Assembly: GCA_033239525.1 (NCBI GenBank)
Contig: BSYO01000010.1
Span: forward strand, 12,400,089 to 12,464,088
Length of the DNA: 64,000 nt
Source of the DNA: Nepenthes gracilis
Taxonomy: Eukaryota; Streptophyta; Magnoliopsida; Caryophyllales; Nepenthaceae
Reading direction: 5' to 3'
The notes beneath the pieces were generated by a model that had not been told where the DNA came from, searched no databases, and was given only the letters and a program-made list of their open reading frames with translations. A program made the position numbers and the translations under genes. Shown here piece by piece: positions 31,601 through 46,600 of this stretch (within the stretch, counting starts at the first letter, position 1; each line of letters opens with the position of its first letter).

Positions 31601-34600
31601 AGAATAGTTTACATAGTCAGCAAAGCGATCATGATATGCAATTTTTTACCAAGGATTTGTATGGGCTCAAGTATCCTTGTATTTCAACCGCTATCAAGGA
31701 TACTTAGATTTAAACTTGAGAACACAGAATCTTGTACTAATTCTATCAGGATGCAAGATAGCAATGCCCTAAATTGACTAATCCCTTGTCGAAAATAACT
31801 TGCTATTTTCAGTTTGGAACTGTAAAGGAAATTATGTACACAATTTTTTCTGAAAATAAATAATTCCTAGAATCTTTTGTGGTACAGATCTTCATTTGCA
31901 GATAGCATCTGTTAGGTAATAAAGGTTATTTCTTGATCTTGATTTCATCTTGACTATCTGATCCTTAGCTTTATCCCTGTGTGTTGGAAAAGTCATCCTC
32001 ATGACTTGAACTGATAGTCCTTGGACTCAATGATGCCTTGGATGTAACCAGATAGCTGAAGACACCTGGTAGCATGGGACCAACCCACAAAGCACCCCAG
32101 TTCAAGAAGTGCCACGTAATCAAGCTGTATCCTCCCCTTAGCCACCGATCTTAGAGCTGCAATAAGGTAGATTTTCAAGGATGAGAAACTCGTGATAGTT
32201 GGAGTGATATGTCATCATTAATTGATGGACAAAGACCACCAAGTACTCGTCTGCCAGCAGAAGGTGTGCCTGCTATGCTAATGGGAGAACCCTATTATGA
32301 TAGAGGGTAGCGTCAGAAAGGAAAATCTATGACGGAATGTGATTGAAGGTGGCATTGGCATGCGGCACAAATCATGGTGTTGGCGTACCAGGCACTAACC
32401 TCTAGATACTCAGCCTAATGACCTTGCCTGTGTGGCTCAACGACTTTTCTTTCCCTCTTACAAATACTAGACTCAATTTCATTGCAAATCTTAAAAATTT
32501 GAGAGAACTATCATATCCTTACTCTAGGAAAATTTCCACTCGTCCTACACAAAGACAAAATTTTTCATACTTGGAACTGATGCCTATATTAAGGAGTATA
32601 TTATATCTTCCTAGAGTAGCCCACACAACACGAGTCCTTCCATCTTACTTGGAACTCTGTAGCTTCTTTAATAAACAATACACAGAAACACTATCATTCT
32701 TTATCCAAATGGAATTATCTTAGTGTTACCATTTCTCGATTGAGCTCCATTTGAAATTTCAGCCCATTCTTAATGTCTAAAGCAACATTTTTGTCACCCG
32801 TGTTGAGGAGTAGGTAACATTCTTGTCTAATTCGTACCTGTATTGACTTAGTCATCGGAGGAGTTTTTGGAGAACAGAACTCGAGCCCTTTTACCTTCTT
32901 TATTTGTGCTTTGTACAACCTAGGAACCAACTATTTGGATCCATCCTTGCCTCAGGTCGTCACTATTCCGAGTAAACCATTGGTTTATGTGTGCATCATT
33001 GGCACCATTTGTGAGAATGGCTAGCCAAAACTATAATCTTCGAGTTGATCATTCTTTTTGGGAGTTCTATCCTCTCTTTTGGTGTCATTGTCTAGAAACT
33101 CCCTCTTGAGATTGTCAAAGCCTTCCCCCGGGCTTTTAACATCGCCTAAGACCTCCTTTACCTGATAAAGTCTGACTTCAAACTTAGAGAAAGAGTTTTT
33201 GGACGTACCTCATGCACTCTTCCTCTTAATTGTCACCTCACCCACCATTGTGCTCGCTATTTTAGTTATATCGCCTTCAGACATGGTGAAGGTTGCCTCT
33301 CGCATTGACGTTGGCTTGCTCACTCATAGCTAGTCTTCACCTAATGCGGGCTTAGCGTAGCTACCCCGTTTAGCTTGCTTGCGAATTTTGTCTTTGATAT
33401 TACCTGTCATACAATTGCACTTTCCATTGGTCATTTGTGCGGCACTTTTCTAGCACACTTGTGTTATGTAGACAAGTCAACATTTCCTGATGTTTCTATC
33501 CCAAAGTATGTAGAGATACAAGATTTTTGGAAGAAACACTTTTTGTTATAAAAGCTGATTCTGGAAAGTATGGTGCACCTCTCCAACATTCACTCCCACA
33601 AGCTCCCTTAGAAGCTATCCTTTGGGCTTGTTAAGACTAGCCACCTTTGCAGTTATACATCACTCCTTGGATTTATCTCACTTGATTTTACTTGAATTGC
33701 TTGCTCCCTAACTTCTTGAGTTTTGTTAGCTTCTGCAACTTCTTTGAGCTTGCCCCAAATGAGAAGAGTTCATCTCTTTATATAGAAATGCCACCTCACG
33801 CTAGGATCATTTTTTTTATCTTCCATTATGGATGGCTAAAAGTCACCGTTTAGAGTATTCTACTTAAATCTCCTCTTTTAGAATACTTTAGAATCTCTCA
33901 TATTCTCACTATTTAAGAATAGTTTAAAGTAAGTATATGTTTCTATCTTTTTTATAATTTTCTAATTTATTCTAGAATTTTTTAAAATCTTCTAAACAAT
34001 TATCTATCCTATACATATATATATTTTTTTACATATAAGCTGTACTTGTGGATGTCCTCTGCTTGTATGTTACATCTGCGTGGTGCATAACCTTTATATT
34101 TCTCGGCCATCCATGACATTGAGGACCGAATCAGCATGGAGGTCCATGCGACTCACCAAGACTAAAGGCGTCATCTGAACAATGCAGCCCTCAGTTGCGA
34201 TATCCACCAAGGTGCAGTTCAGCCAATGGTAGGCGTTTCCTGCCAGCGCTTCTTGCCGCACAGCACCGCCTTGCCAGTATCACTAACCATATTGAGCTCT
34301 GGACTTCCCTCAATGCTTGTGGACTGGTCTCAGTTACCAATGTGGATGAAAGATTCAAAAGACTGAGCAGAGTGTCTTAGAAGATTTATGACCGTCCAGC
34401 AGAGCTAGGAATGAGCCACCCACTCCTTTGTGTGACACCATCCTCAAGCTTCTGCTGCCAGAAGTTCAAAGTGCCTCAGCTGGAGCTCTGTGATGGTACC
34501 TAGGATTCCTGGAACCAACTTGACAGTTTTTGCGCTTTCTGCGCTTCCAGAAGTTCACTGCTGCCACCCGATGCTAGTGGTTCTTAATAAACATGAAGGG

Positions 34601-37600
34601 AGACACCTGCTCTTGGTCCTATCGACTGTAACCTCATAGTATCAAATCCTTCAAGGAGCTGTCTAGCAGCTTCCTATTCCAGTTTGTCTCAATCAAGAAG
34701 CTCGAACATCTGGTCACCGTGTGCCAGGGATGCTATTAGATCCTTAATCACTATCTTAAACGCTTTAGCTTCAAGGTTGAGGTCATCACGAACCTCACCA
34801 ATGATATCAAGTTAGAGATCTTCTGCAATGCCCTATGGGAAGGAGCTTTACAAAGAAGTCATGCTGCGGATGTCACGATCCAGTGTAAGATCTCGAATGA
34901 CCGTATAATGGCATGCTGATATTCTGTAAATAAGTTAGAAATAATATCATTTACACCAAAAAGGTATTATACTTTTTATTTTTTATATACATTCCTAGTT
35001 ACATCAGTTTGCACACTACAATGTAGACACTAAAAACAATGTAAACTAAGACTACATAGGCTATGTCTATGTAGTCTTGGTATTCAAAGACCATGTGAGC
35101 AACATCCACATCAAGGTCCTGCATTATAAAATCCATCTCTACTTTAAGTGGTAACTCTAGGCTAGTTTGAAGACTAAATGGATAAACAGTAGGTGAGCCA
35201 ATTGCCCAGTAAATAATATCATAATCAAAGTGTTAGTAGAACTTACATGGATCGTGTAACAATCAATGATCATATAATCACATGTTTTATAATGTCTTTT
35301 GAGAAGAAAGAATCTAAGAGGATGATATTTTCTTCATTACGAATCTAAGACTAATGTATTCATGTTTAATCAGGCATTTATTTTATTTAGACCAATCTCC
35401 ATCATCCTATTAGGTGATGCCAAGAGTATCTTACCACACTTTTGTGGTATGGCTAGTATATAATACATATAGCAATGGCACACAACAATACTCATAGGTC
35501 CTACAGAAAAAATATATCACAAATATATATCCTCGAGACTATAGGTCTCAGTATTGAATAATGTTGACCACACCAAGGTACTCCAACGCTCATATATTCA
35601 GAGTCAGTAGTGTCTCATGCATGTTCCTTACTATATCCATGGAATGTAGAATGAAGGAATGTATTATATTATATTATAATACAGAATATCCATACATTGG
35701 CAATTATATGTTATTTTCACATATAGTCTCAACCACATCCTATCAAGATTGGTTAAATCCATAATTAAGGTAGAAACGTGATTGAAATTTCGGAATAACT
35801 GAATAGCTATCAATGGATAATTCAATGGCCAATCGAGAGTTGTTAAATGTCTCAATATAACCATGAGTGTCATTCATAACCTTAAATTTGTCAAAACTGA
35901 TCTAAAATATCATTATTCATAGCTTCCAAATTGAGATTGGCCCTAAATCATTTAATTATAATTTTACTATATCTGAGTCCTAGTTTAAGTTTACAAGGAC
36001 AATTATATTCCCAATCAATTATTTCATATCTAATCTGTCCTTTATCATTTCTAAAATCCCAAAATTCAAACCACTGTAGTGAGTTAAAGCATTTTAACAC
36101 TATCTCTGCTAACATTGCTTACTAGGATAATTCCCAGCTGTTCTAATTATCAATTCTTTGTCTAAATCCTTCAAATTGAAGTTAAATCTGTCGAAATAGG
36201 TCTATCCCTCAGTTTCTAGTCAAATTGGTACATAAGAATCAATTTTTTCCAAAATTTTCCTTGAAGTTCCAACAGCTCTCACATGCTGGTCTTTAACATA
36301 GTGGTGTTTAAGTGCTAATTCAGACGCCATGAACCCAGAACTGCTTTCATTGTTCTGTTTCTTCAAAAAACTTAAGACTTAATAACTGTAATTCAATGGT
36401 CAATCGAGAGTTCTTAAATGTCTCAACAGAACCTTGAGTGTCATTTATAACCCTTAATTTGTCAAAACTGATAAAAAAAAATATAATTATTCATAGCTTC
36501 CAAATTGAAGTCAGCCCTTAATTATTTCATCATAATCTCACAATATTTAAGTCCTGTTTTAAGGTTATAAGGATAGCTATATTCCCAGTCAATTAGTTCT
36601 TATCTAATTTGTTCTTTGACATTTCTACAATCCCATAAATCAAACCACTGTACCTTTAGTGAGTTAAAGCATCTTGACAGTTTACCTCTACTAACATTAC
36701 TCACTAGGATAAGTCCTAGTAGTTTTAATTGATTGTTTGTCTAAATCCTTGAAATTGAAGTTAACTTTGCCAAAATAGGTTTATCCCACCCTTTCTACTC
36801 GAATTGGTCCATAGGAATTAGTTTTCTCCAAAATTTTCATTGAAGAATGGCACTCAAATGCTGGTTTTTAATTGCTGTTTAAATGCTAATTCGAACACCA
36901 CAAGCCTAGAACTTTTTTCATTGCTCTGTTCCTTTAGAAAACTCAGATTTCATAACTATCAATGAATAATTTAATGGCCAATCGAGAGTTTTTAGATGTC
37001 TCAACATAACCTCAAGCATCATTTGTATCATTTAATTTGTCAAAACTACTCTAAAATATCATTATTCATGACTTTCAAATTGAAATCGTCCCTAAATTAT
37101 TTAATCATAATCTTACAATATCTATGCCGTATTGTAAAGTTACAAGGACAACTGTATTGCCAATCAATTGTTTCATATCTAATATGCTCTTTATCAAAAT
37201 CTCAGATCTCAAACTATCATACTATTTAGTAAGTTAAAGCATTTTCACACTCTACCTCTACTAATATTGCTCACTAGGATAATTCCTAGTAGTTTTAATC
37301 ATCAATTATTTGTATAAATTTTTGAAATTAAAGTTATATTTGCCAAAATATGTTTATCTTACCCTTTCTTGTTGAATTGGTCCAAAAGAATTAGTTTTCC
37401 CCAAAAGTTTCTTTGGTGCGAATAATGCTTAAATGCTGGTCTTTAACACTCTGGTGGTTAAATGTTGTTCAAATGTTAATTTGAATGCGATGAACCCAAA
37501 ACTATTTTGGTTGCTTTGTTCTTTTGAAAAACTAAAATTTTGGTTGTTTACTCTTATTTAACCCGTGAAAATCATCAAAATCATATGACCTCAATAGGAA

Positions 37601-40600
37601 CTTTTAATCATAAGAAATCAATCCATAACTATGAATTTGACCTTGTGAGAATATAAGAATTTAAGAGAATAAAAAAACCCTCATAAGGGATAGGTTTATT
37701 CGTATGTATATACAAAATTTTGCAACTATCAAAAGTACTAAATTACCCTTGCAAAAATACACATGATTATAATTACTATTATTATAAAGTAAGCCTTGTC
37801 CTGGTGTACCATTGAGGTATCTCATAATATGCATAACGGCCACCCAATGAGGAATATGAGAGAAGGCAAAACTGACTTATAACACTAGCCAAGAAGGCAT
37901 TATCTGGACGAGTTACAGTCATATAATTAAGCATACCAATTAGTCATTGGTACATTTTTGGTTCAGTAAAGATCTCCTATCATTTGGTAATAACTTAATT
38001 TATGAATCCATGGGAGTATCATATGGTTTTGAGCCTACCATTCCAATTTCTCGAAGTAAATCTCCTGTGTATTTCCTTTGCAAAAGAAATATTTCACAAC
38101 ACCAAAACAAAATGCAAACTCTCAAGATTTTTCATTTGAAATTAACTTTGAAGGAACAGTTTCATATCCATCATGCTAGTATTGTTGTTGAAAGTAATTA
38201 CAATATCATACATATAAACAACTAGAGGAATACACCGAGAGCTAAAGTAACGATAGAATATAAAGTGATAACTGTCACAACTAGAGAGCCCAAACTTATA
38301 TATAGTATCACTGAAATTGCTAAACCATGCTCACAGTGATTTTTTCGAATCATATCATGTCTTCTTTAGTTGGCAAACATATCCAGACTCCCTCTGAGTA
38401 ATGAACTCTAAAGATTGCTCCTGGTAAATCTCCTCTTGAAGATTAATATGTAAGTAAGCATTTTTGACGTCTAACTGATGTGAAAGTCAGTAATGAGTCA
38501 TAACTAATGAGATTCGTAGTCTAACAAAAGTTAGCCAAAAGAAATGGTATCAATTTAGTCCATCCCAAGAGTCTGAGCATACCTATTGACTACAAGACGG
38601 GCTTTTAATCAAGATAAGTAATCATCTAGATTTACTTTCACAGTTTAAACTTATTTACAACCAATGTGTTTCTTCTTTGGAGGCAAAGAGACTAGATTTG
38701 ATGTGTGATGATGTTTGAGGGTAATTATCTCTTCCTTCATAGCTGCCTGCTAATTAGGATTAAAAATAGTTTTAGATATATATCTAGGCCCCCTAATTGA
38801 GTCGAAGGTGGTCATAAAAACTCGATGAGAAAATGAAACACCAGTATAAAATAACTTAGTAAACAATGGATATTGAACAAAGCTACAATGACTATTTTGT
38901 AATGCAATCAAAATTTTTGAATTGTTTCCCTGATTAGAAACATCATTATCTATAGTCGGAATAATTTTGCTTAATAGTTGTCTCTAGATTCACTCCTGAA
39001 AAGAAAATAAACACTTGACGAGGGTTATAAACATATGAGCAACGGGAGGACAATTATGCACATATGACAGTTGTAGAAGATATAACCCTATGAACAATCT
39101 CATATACAAGAATATCATTATAGGAGGGAGACTCAGCAATGGATGCCGAAGATATATTGAGGTAAAAACGTGCCGACTCATAAAATGTGACATTAGATGA
39201 TATCAGAAAATGTCCCAACTCGATGGAGAAATACCAATACCCCTTTTGACTTTGAGGATATCAAAAAAGATACAACACAAAGACTTGTGATCACATTTCG
39301 TTGCCTGATGTTGAATATCTTGAATATAAGATGTACACAAAAAATCTATCCAAAGAAAATTTAATGACTTATTAGAAAATAACACATGACAGGAAATCCC
39401 CCCTAATTACAACAGATGGCGTCCAATTGACAATATAATAAGCATTTAATACTGCATCACTCCAAAAAGGTATTTAGAAAACCTATTTAGAATAAGATAG
39501 CTTAAGCAACCTCCATCTAGTGTCTATTCTTTCTCGCCGTCACTCTTTTTTCATGGGATATGTAAGGATAAGATGACTCATAAATAATCCTATGTTGGGA
39601 TAGAAATGATAAAAAAGAATCAAAAAAATATTCGTAACCATTGTTACTCCACAAAGATATATAGAAGGAAAGAATTGGGTCTTAAACTTTAGCATAAAAC
39701 ATGCAAAAAATAGAGTATAATTTGCAACAATTCTTCATAAAATATGGGCAAGTAACTCATAAATAATATTCAACAAAAGTAACAAAATAACCAGGTCCCA
39801 ACTTAAACAAAATTGGACATGGTTCCTAGATAAAGTTACAAGAGATGGATGACCCAACCTGCATTATAGACCAAGAAGTGTAGAAGTGGTATTAGAACAA
39901 ACAATAGGATTGAGTTATATATCGAATAAGTAGAGGGTCATGATGATCTCTTTCAATAACTTTTGTTGTAGTAAGGTTTGAAAAATTGTAATAAGTAGAG
40001 AAGAATACTGTATAACTGCAAAGTCTATGTTAAAAAAGTAGAACTAATACCCTTGTCCTTTGTAGAGAAGCCATAACTAAGCAATGTCAGGAACAATGGA
40101 TCATAATGAATAATCAGACATGATACCTGTGAATTCAATCATGTGATCAGAGGCACTAGGGTCAATGACCCAAGCTCATGAGGATGCCAAGAGACAGGAG
40201 GTGGATTAAACAATAGTAATAATGTGATTAGGAGTTGTAACAGTGACTAACTCTGTTAGATCCAGCTCTTATTTCTTGTATGACTAACTCTGTTACAGTG
40301 AAAACAAATCAATCTCTTATTATCGTCTCTTCCATCAAAAACACCCATTATAGCTTTAGTATTCATGGATAATCAACCAACCACGATGAATCGAGTCACA
40401 CTTGTCAAAAACACAACCATCTGGAAAAAGAAATCCCCAAATATATCGGATAGTTTGGAGAATTATAATAAACAACAAATATAGACTACATTGGCGTTCA
40501 AATTGAAGCACCCATCACAAAGCACATAATGCTTGTAATGCCTTCTCTATGCTTCAAATAAAAGCACCCATCAAAATGAACAGTGAACAAGTCTTTGAAC

Positions 40601-43600
40601 CCGTAATAAACAGTGAACAGGACTATTAGTGCAGCAAAGAACAAGAGCACCTCTCTTGAAGAATAAGAGAGAAGCCATGCTCTGCAAGATAGTGTAAGGT
40701 GAACACGAGAACAAAGCAAAGAAAATAACCACAACTCAAAATCACTTATTGTGGTGTTGAATACCATTGAAAAATCACCAAGGATTGCCACCACAACAAA
40801 GAAAATAGTAGATGTTGATCATTGACCATGAAGTAGCGAAGAATGACCGTGGCAGCGAAAACCTAGAGAGCTCAAAATCATCACTACTGCAAAATTTTTT
40901 GCGAATTTGTTGTCGGCCAGGCCTTATTAGACAAACATTAACCTTCAAACATCCGTGAAAAGAGGCAAAACTCTCCCGAAGTTGTCAAATCAAACAAAAA
41001 AGTGCCAGATTTAAGGTTTTGAACAAAACCCTAGATCAGAAGAAAGGAATGCGAAATAACCTTCAATATATGAACACAATATGAGGCTTTGATTCTCCTT
41101 GATGTGATACAGACTATTGGAGAGATAGGTCACCGCCAGCCGCAACAATGATTCTTATTGCTCTAATACCGTACAAGGATATAAGAACTGAAGAGAAGTG
41201 AAATTTCTACAAGGGTTAGGATTTTCACATGTATGTAGAGAATTATTTATTATTATGAAAAATACTAAACTACTCTTACAAATAATATACGATAACATAT
41301 TCTAAAGTATATTTTGATTGTATATCTTATCTAACAATCGTGAAATCTAATTATTTCAGAATAACTTCAAACTCTGACAACCTTTGGAATTTGAGCAAAT
41401 TCTCTTATATGTGAAGCATTTGACAATTCTGAATGGTTAGAAACCAAACATCCTCAGAAATATTGAATGAAAGAAAGATTGTGAAATTACTTACTCAAAT
41501 TTTTGAGTCAATCAATTCTTTCTCTATTTTACTGCCCTTTTTCTTACATTCTTTTTCTCGACTTTGACGCAATTTCATATGGTTTTTGCCTTGATTTGAC
41601 TCGGTATTCACAGGTACCCTATACACCTGCTTCCAAATGGAACAAATCCGTGGCATAAAATCTGACTCATCAAACTTGAATCTGATTCATCCAATTTAGT
41701 CCCCTATTTTTGTGACACCTCCAGCTTAGCCGTGATTTCAGCTGGAATTCAGCTGAAACCTGCCCTTTAACAAGTGCTATTTTGATCTTAGCCACTCCTG
41801 GCCAAGCCACGTAGCTGATTTGGAGTACAAATTCCATTAAGTTTAACTTTAGGTGTGAAGTGATATTTAGGGTTTCACTAAATTTTCATTAAATTTTCCA
41901 AAAATTATTTCCTCATCTTTTATGTTTAATTAAGCCTAAATACCTTCAAATTGTACTAAAAATATGCTAGTCTCATTCCCAATTTTTAAATTCAAACTAT
42001 CATCTTATATATGACATTTAAATTGGCTCTCCAGAAAATATGATGTTTCAGTGAATGCCAATATCTTTTAAAGACGTGGATAATACGGCACAATCATTCA
42101 TTCTCTTCAAAGAGGCCAACAAAGCGAGGATGGCTGAGCAAGCCGTCGAAGATCATCTTAAACCCAGCAAAAGACACTGGTAACAAAGGTCATCAGAAGA
42201 GATCTCGCAATCACTAGCCCGGGCCATCCTCACCTTGAGGTCCTTCTAAGCTAGTGCATTTGATGCCCCTCAATGACACACACCTACATTTTGATTCATA
42301 TTTAGGACAAGGTGACATTGAAGTGGCCTAGGCTGATCTGCCACTTGGAGTTCATGAACTAGTCTAAGTAATAGTTGTTTCACATGGGTCTTGGACACAA
42401 CATGGAGGATTGTAAGCACCTCCAAAGAGAGATCAGTGCCATCACTGAGAGGGGATTGCTGAATAAGTTTATCTAATGCGGTTAGAACCCATCCTTTGCG
42501 TGCGTTGGGGATTGATACTCGAGCCACCTGGAAACCAAGTTGCCATAGGTGTCATTAACATGATGGAAACTTGATTTGGTCGTGAAGCTAGCAGCCAAAG
42601 CAAGAGGAGGTGTTTTGAAAAGGAAGATATTGTATTCGATGATAATGACTATATTCATGTAGTTCCTAACACTCGAACCTTCTCGTTGTAAGCACAACCA
42701 TTTTTAGATGGAGCAAATGACTACCATTTAAAAAGATTATTTTGTTGATATTGTAAGCTCCCAAGACCTTTTGTATTTTCTTTGCATTCACACGACTTAG
42801 CTTATGCCTCTAATTTAGAATGTTCTTTCTGTAACATGAGGTCGATATGTTTCTTAGAAGCCAAGGATGAGTTTGATTTGTTAGATTCTTCAATTTGTTC
42901 AGCACTAATAGCACAATGTTTGAAACCGTATGAGGGCCCATCCCACATCATGGACATTCAATAGGTCTAGGTAGAAGGACTAATAAACTTAAACTGACCC
43001 TCAAAACTATCCTGAGGATAGCCTCATGAGTACTCATCTTCTTCATTGTTAACTTACCCTTAGTTTACAACACAATTTTAGGGCAATAGTGAGCTTTGAG
43101 GTAATAACCTCCATTTCTCACTTGAAGTTCAAGTGCTCAACTCCATTTGGGATTAGAGAAGCGTAGGGAGACCAATTAATGGCGGGGCATTGCTTCCTAA
43201 CTCAACTCTGAGGACTCCAGCCATAGGAAGACACGTTATCTATACAGAAATGGACCACCAGAAAAGATGTTGTTAAGGCCTCACTACATCCGGTTGAGCC
43301 TAAAAACTTGTGTAAGTTGGTTCGGTCTTGAAAGAAGCAACCAGAGACAATTTGATTGCCTTCCTCCATTTGAATTGAGACGCCTTCATATGAACTTCGG
43401 GCAAGCATGCCTGACATCTCCCCGGACATCATGATTCACTGGCTTAACATTTCCGGGGCATTAATCGGTCAATAGAATCATCAAAACTACTCCTTGGAAA
43501 AGTTTCAAGCCATTAAGTAAGAAGTCAAAAAACTAACTGAGGTAGGCTTTATCCGAGAGGTGCAATACTTGGAGTAGCTCTCTAACGTGGTCATTGTCAA

Positions 43601-46600
43601 GAAGGCAAATGAGAATTAGAAGACATGTGTTGACTTCACAAATATAAATAGGGCATGCCCCTAAGAAGTTTCACTTTGCCAAGGATTGACCAACTCATAG
43701 ACTCTACATTCGAGCATCACCTTTTAAGTTTTATGGATGCCAACTTGGAATATATTCAGATTAAAGGGATCCTGCAGATGAAGAGCACACTACCTTCATG
43801 ACCGATCAAGGATTATATTGCTGTAAGGTAATTATTTTGCATTCTTTTATGTTGGATCAGATTAGTTAATAGCCATACTAAGAATCTAGTAATTTAGCAT
43901 ATTGACCAAACCTAGCACAACCACCATGAAATCCACGTGGCAAACTAGAATGCAATACATGCTGAGAATCCCTTAGTTCATCATTCAAAGGGCTTAAGAG
44001 GATGTGGTCCTTTGTATAGGATGTTACTGATGTTTATGAAAATTCAACTTAATAACTTCCTAATGTTTGCTAATTATTTGAGCAAAATAGTTTACTATTT
44101 CAGTTTCTGGTAGACTCCAAAAACTACCTTGAGATGCTATGCGAATATGAAAATCTCTAGAGATCTGTAAAATTACAAATCTCTTATAATTGGTAAAATT
44201 ATGAATATTTCCCTACTGAAAGCAACTATTAAATACAAGGATATATATATTTATATTGAACTTTGTATCAAGGAGAGGAGAAGGCTATATTTGTCAAGTA
44301 TTGAATATGTATGTTGTATGTATATCTTCGAATTGTTTGCCTAAAAAAGAAGTCTGTTATACTTAGGAGGATTTGTACTGACGTAGTAAAAAAATAGATT
44401 ACACATCCTCTTAATTTTTTGCCTTGTTCTTCTGCTTCTTAATTCTTATACTCGGAAGTTGTATTATTTCACCCTTAGTATGTAGGCATATTTTTTCAGA
44501 ATGATGTCGATCTCATTCATGAAATTGAAGCTGTTATTGGGAAGCAGCTAGAAGAGTTCACGTGTAAGGAGAATGAGGTCCTTGCTGATATCACCAAGGT
44601 GAGATCTCCTATGTTTCTTCCGTTGTCTATTTTATTTGTTTCGTAGTCCCTTAGTAGTTGTCTCCTTTGATTAAGGGGAACGAGTTATGACAAATATTAA
44701 AATAATGTGAATCAAATATATAATATTATGTTAAACTTAACTCTTTGTTAGCATATTGAATTTTTCTTTCAAGTTTTTCCTTATTTTGTGATCATCTTTT
44801 TATAGTAACATATATTGTGAGAAACTCATTACTTCATCATCTTTTTATAGTAACATCTACTGTGAGAAACTCATTACTTCTTGGCCATAGACTTATCAAG
44901 TAGATTACCATTTTTGAAGTATTACAGGGGATGGAAACAATTATTTTTCAGTCAAGGGAGCAAATAATTAGCTCAGCCTTGTGGTACATACTTCATTCAT
45001 TCAACCTCTTTTGAATAGTAGATGTTTGTCATGTGCAGTCGGCTTTTTGTGTTGGACATGCTAGGCTGATTCTAATTTGTTGCCGTGTAATTTCCCTACC
45101 CAGCATGGCAGAAAAAGAATGGGGTTTTTGATTGTACTGAAAAGCTATGACTATTTTTTTTTTAAATAAAAATGCAAATATATATTAGGTTTGAGCTTCT
45201 CTTTATTATTACTTCATAGTTAAAATGCAGTACTTTCACCAAGCAAATTGGTGGTTGCACATTTTGGTCGATGACTTCCAAATAACAACCCCAGTTTAAT
45301 AGCTAAAATGAATGGATAAATTCCTAGATAGAAGCTGTGTCATTCTTGCAGTTCAATCATCTGTCCAAACTCCAGGTTGATGCAATCTCCTGTAGCTGTA
45401 TATTTTGTTGTTCCTTCATCTTCTTGAGTGGGTGGGAAGTGTTACAGAAGGAAATACTCAAAATTCATGCCCTCTGCCCTGAACAAATAGGAGGGGTGCC
45501 CGGGTCGCACATAAGCTGCCGAGCCACATGACTGAATACTACCCACTAGCATGGAGTGGCTTATGAAGTTTGGAGGAATTAGATAGTCTCCACGCCTGAT
45601 GTCATCAGAGGAAGTAAGGTGTTAGGTGGTTCCATGCCTAATTCATGCACGTGCACATGCGCTGACTCCTAGTCTTCTAATTTAAGTGGTTTTTAACCCT
45701 ATTCTTCCTACTATATAAATTCCTTTTTATGTCTGTTCTAGTCAACATACATTGAAGTGCTGAATAGTGAGTGCTTGGGCAAATGAAGTGGTTTCTTGAA
45801 AGAGAAAACTACATATATTTGTAATATTGATTTGCTTTGTTTTCTCATCCACAAAATTTTAAACCCCCTTATAACACTTATTTCGGCCTAAGAGCCTTCA
45901 AATTCCTGTAAGTGGGGTGGACACTGGGTTTTCAGTAGGTTAATTTGTGTTGAGTTTTTTATGGAGTTATTTCTCCATGGGTGTTGTGCTGGCTGTGGTT
46001 TTAGTGTCCTTATGGTTTGGGTGTTGAGATTTTCATCTCATGTTTCGCTTGAGTGGTTGGGCTTATTCCGAATATTAGTTGATTCTTGGTTGTGTTCTTG
46101 CTTTTCAAATGGCTAGCACCAAGAAGCAAGTTGCCAAGAAACTTTGCATTGGTCCTACACATGACACCACTAAATTTATTGATCCTCCTCAGGGGATCAG
46201 TTTCTATAGCACAAGTCACTAGCAACTAATGCTTGAGAGAGAGGTGAATCTCCCCTCTCTTGTGACATTGATTTCATTGGTATTTACCGCTAGGCACTGG
46301 AAGCTTGTTCTAACTAACTTGATAGCCCCCTCCTATTTGTTTAAGAAAGTTCTGCACACGTCCACAATGTTGAATGGAAGGCATCCTCTTTCTCGACATA
46401 CATTCGGGGCTGCGCACTTCGTATTACTTTGGTTGTGGTGTCTTTCACTTTAAATATTCCAGCAGTGCAACCCACTTTTTATCCTTATTCTACCTGTGCC
46501 TTTCATCCCTATGATCACATTGCCTCCTACCTTTATGGTGCTCCCATTCATTGGAATAGAAAGTCCTCAACACTAAGCTTCTCTCCCCTTAGTGCCTTTG

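Larger units (their letters stand above)
37644..41336 (-). mobile_element. Degenerate Ty1/copia element inside helicase intron 4
   Basis: A short 5' LTR on the right (41172-41336), a primer-binding site (GGTATTAGAG on the minus strand, 41161-41170) and a partial 3' LTR on the left (37644 to about 37762) frame a decayed pol. Recognisable pieces are a reverse transcriptase tail near 37800 ([14 protein letters not shown]), the catalytic box area near 38200 and integrase pieces near 39000-39560. The element is antisense to the host gene. RNase H and most of gag are lost. Confidence 0.78.
30707..44499 (+). other. Helicase intron 4, 13.8 kb, filled with retroelement relics
   Basis: It begins GTGAGT and ends TTTTTTCAG. 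The first 1.2 kb (30707-31900) shows nothing recognisable. A Tat-lineage gypsy relic (about 31910-43830) then makes up most of it. That relic is split by about 7 kb that includes a triplicated repeat and an antisense copia relic. The last 0.7 kb (43831-44499) is AT-rich with no feature seen. Confidence 0.8.

Noticed and set aside
40498..40794. 98-codon minus-strand frame in helicase intron 4
   Set aside because: In the leader of the copia relic, no gag motif seen; likely accidental.
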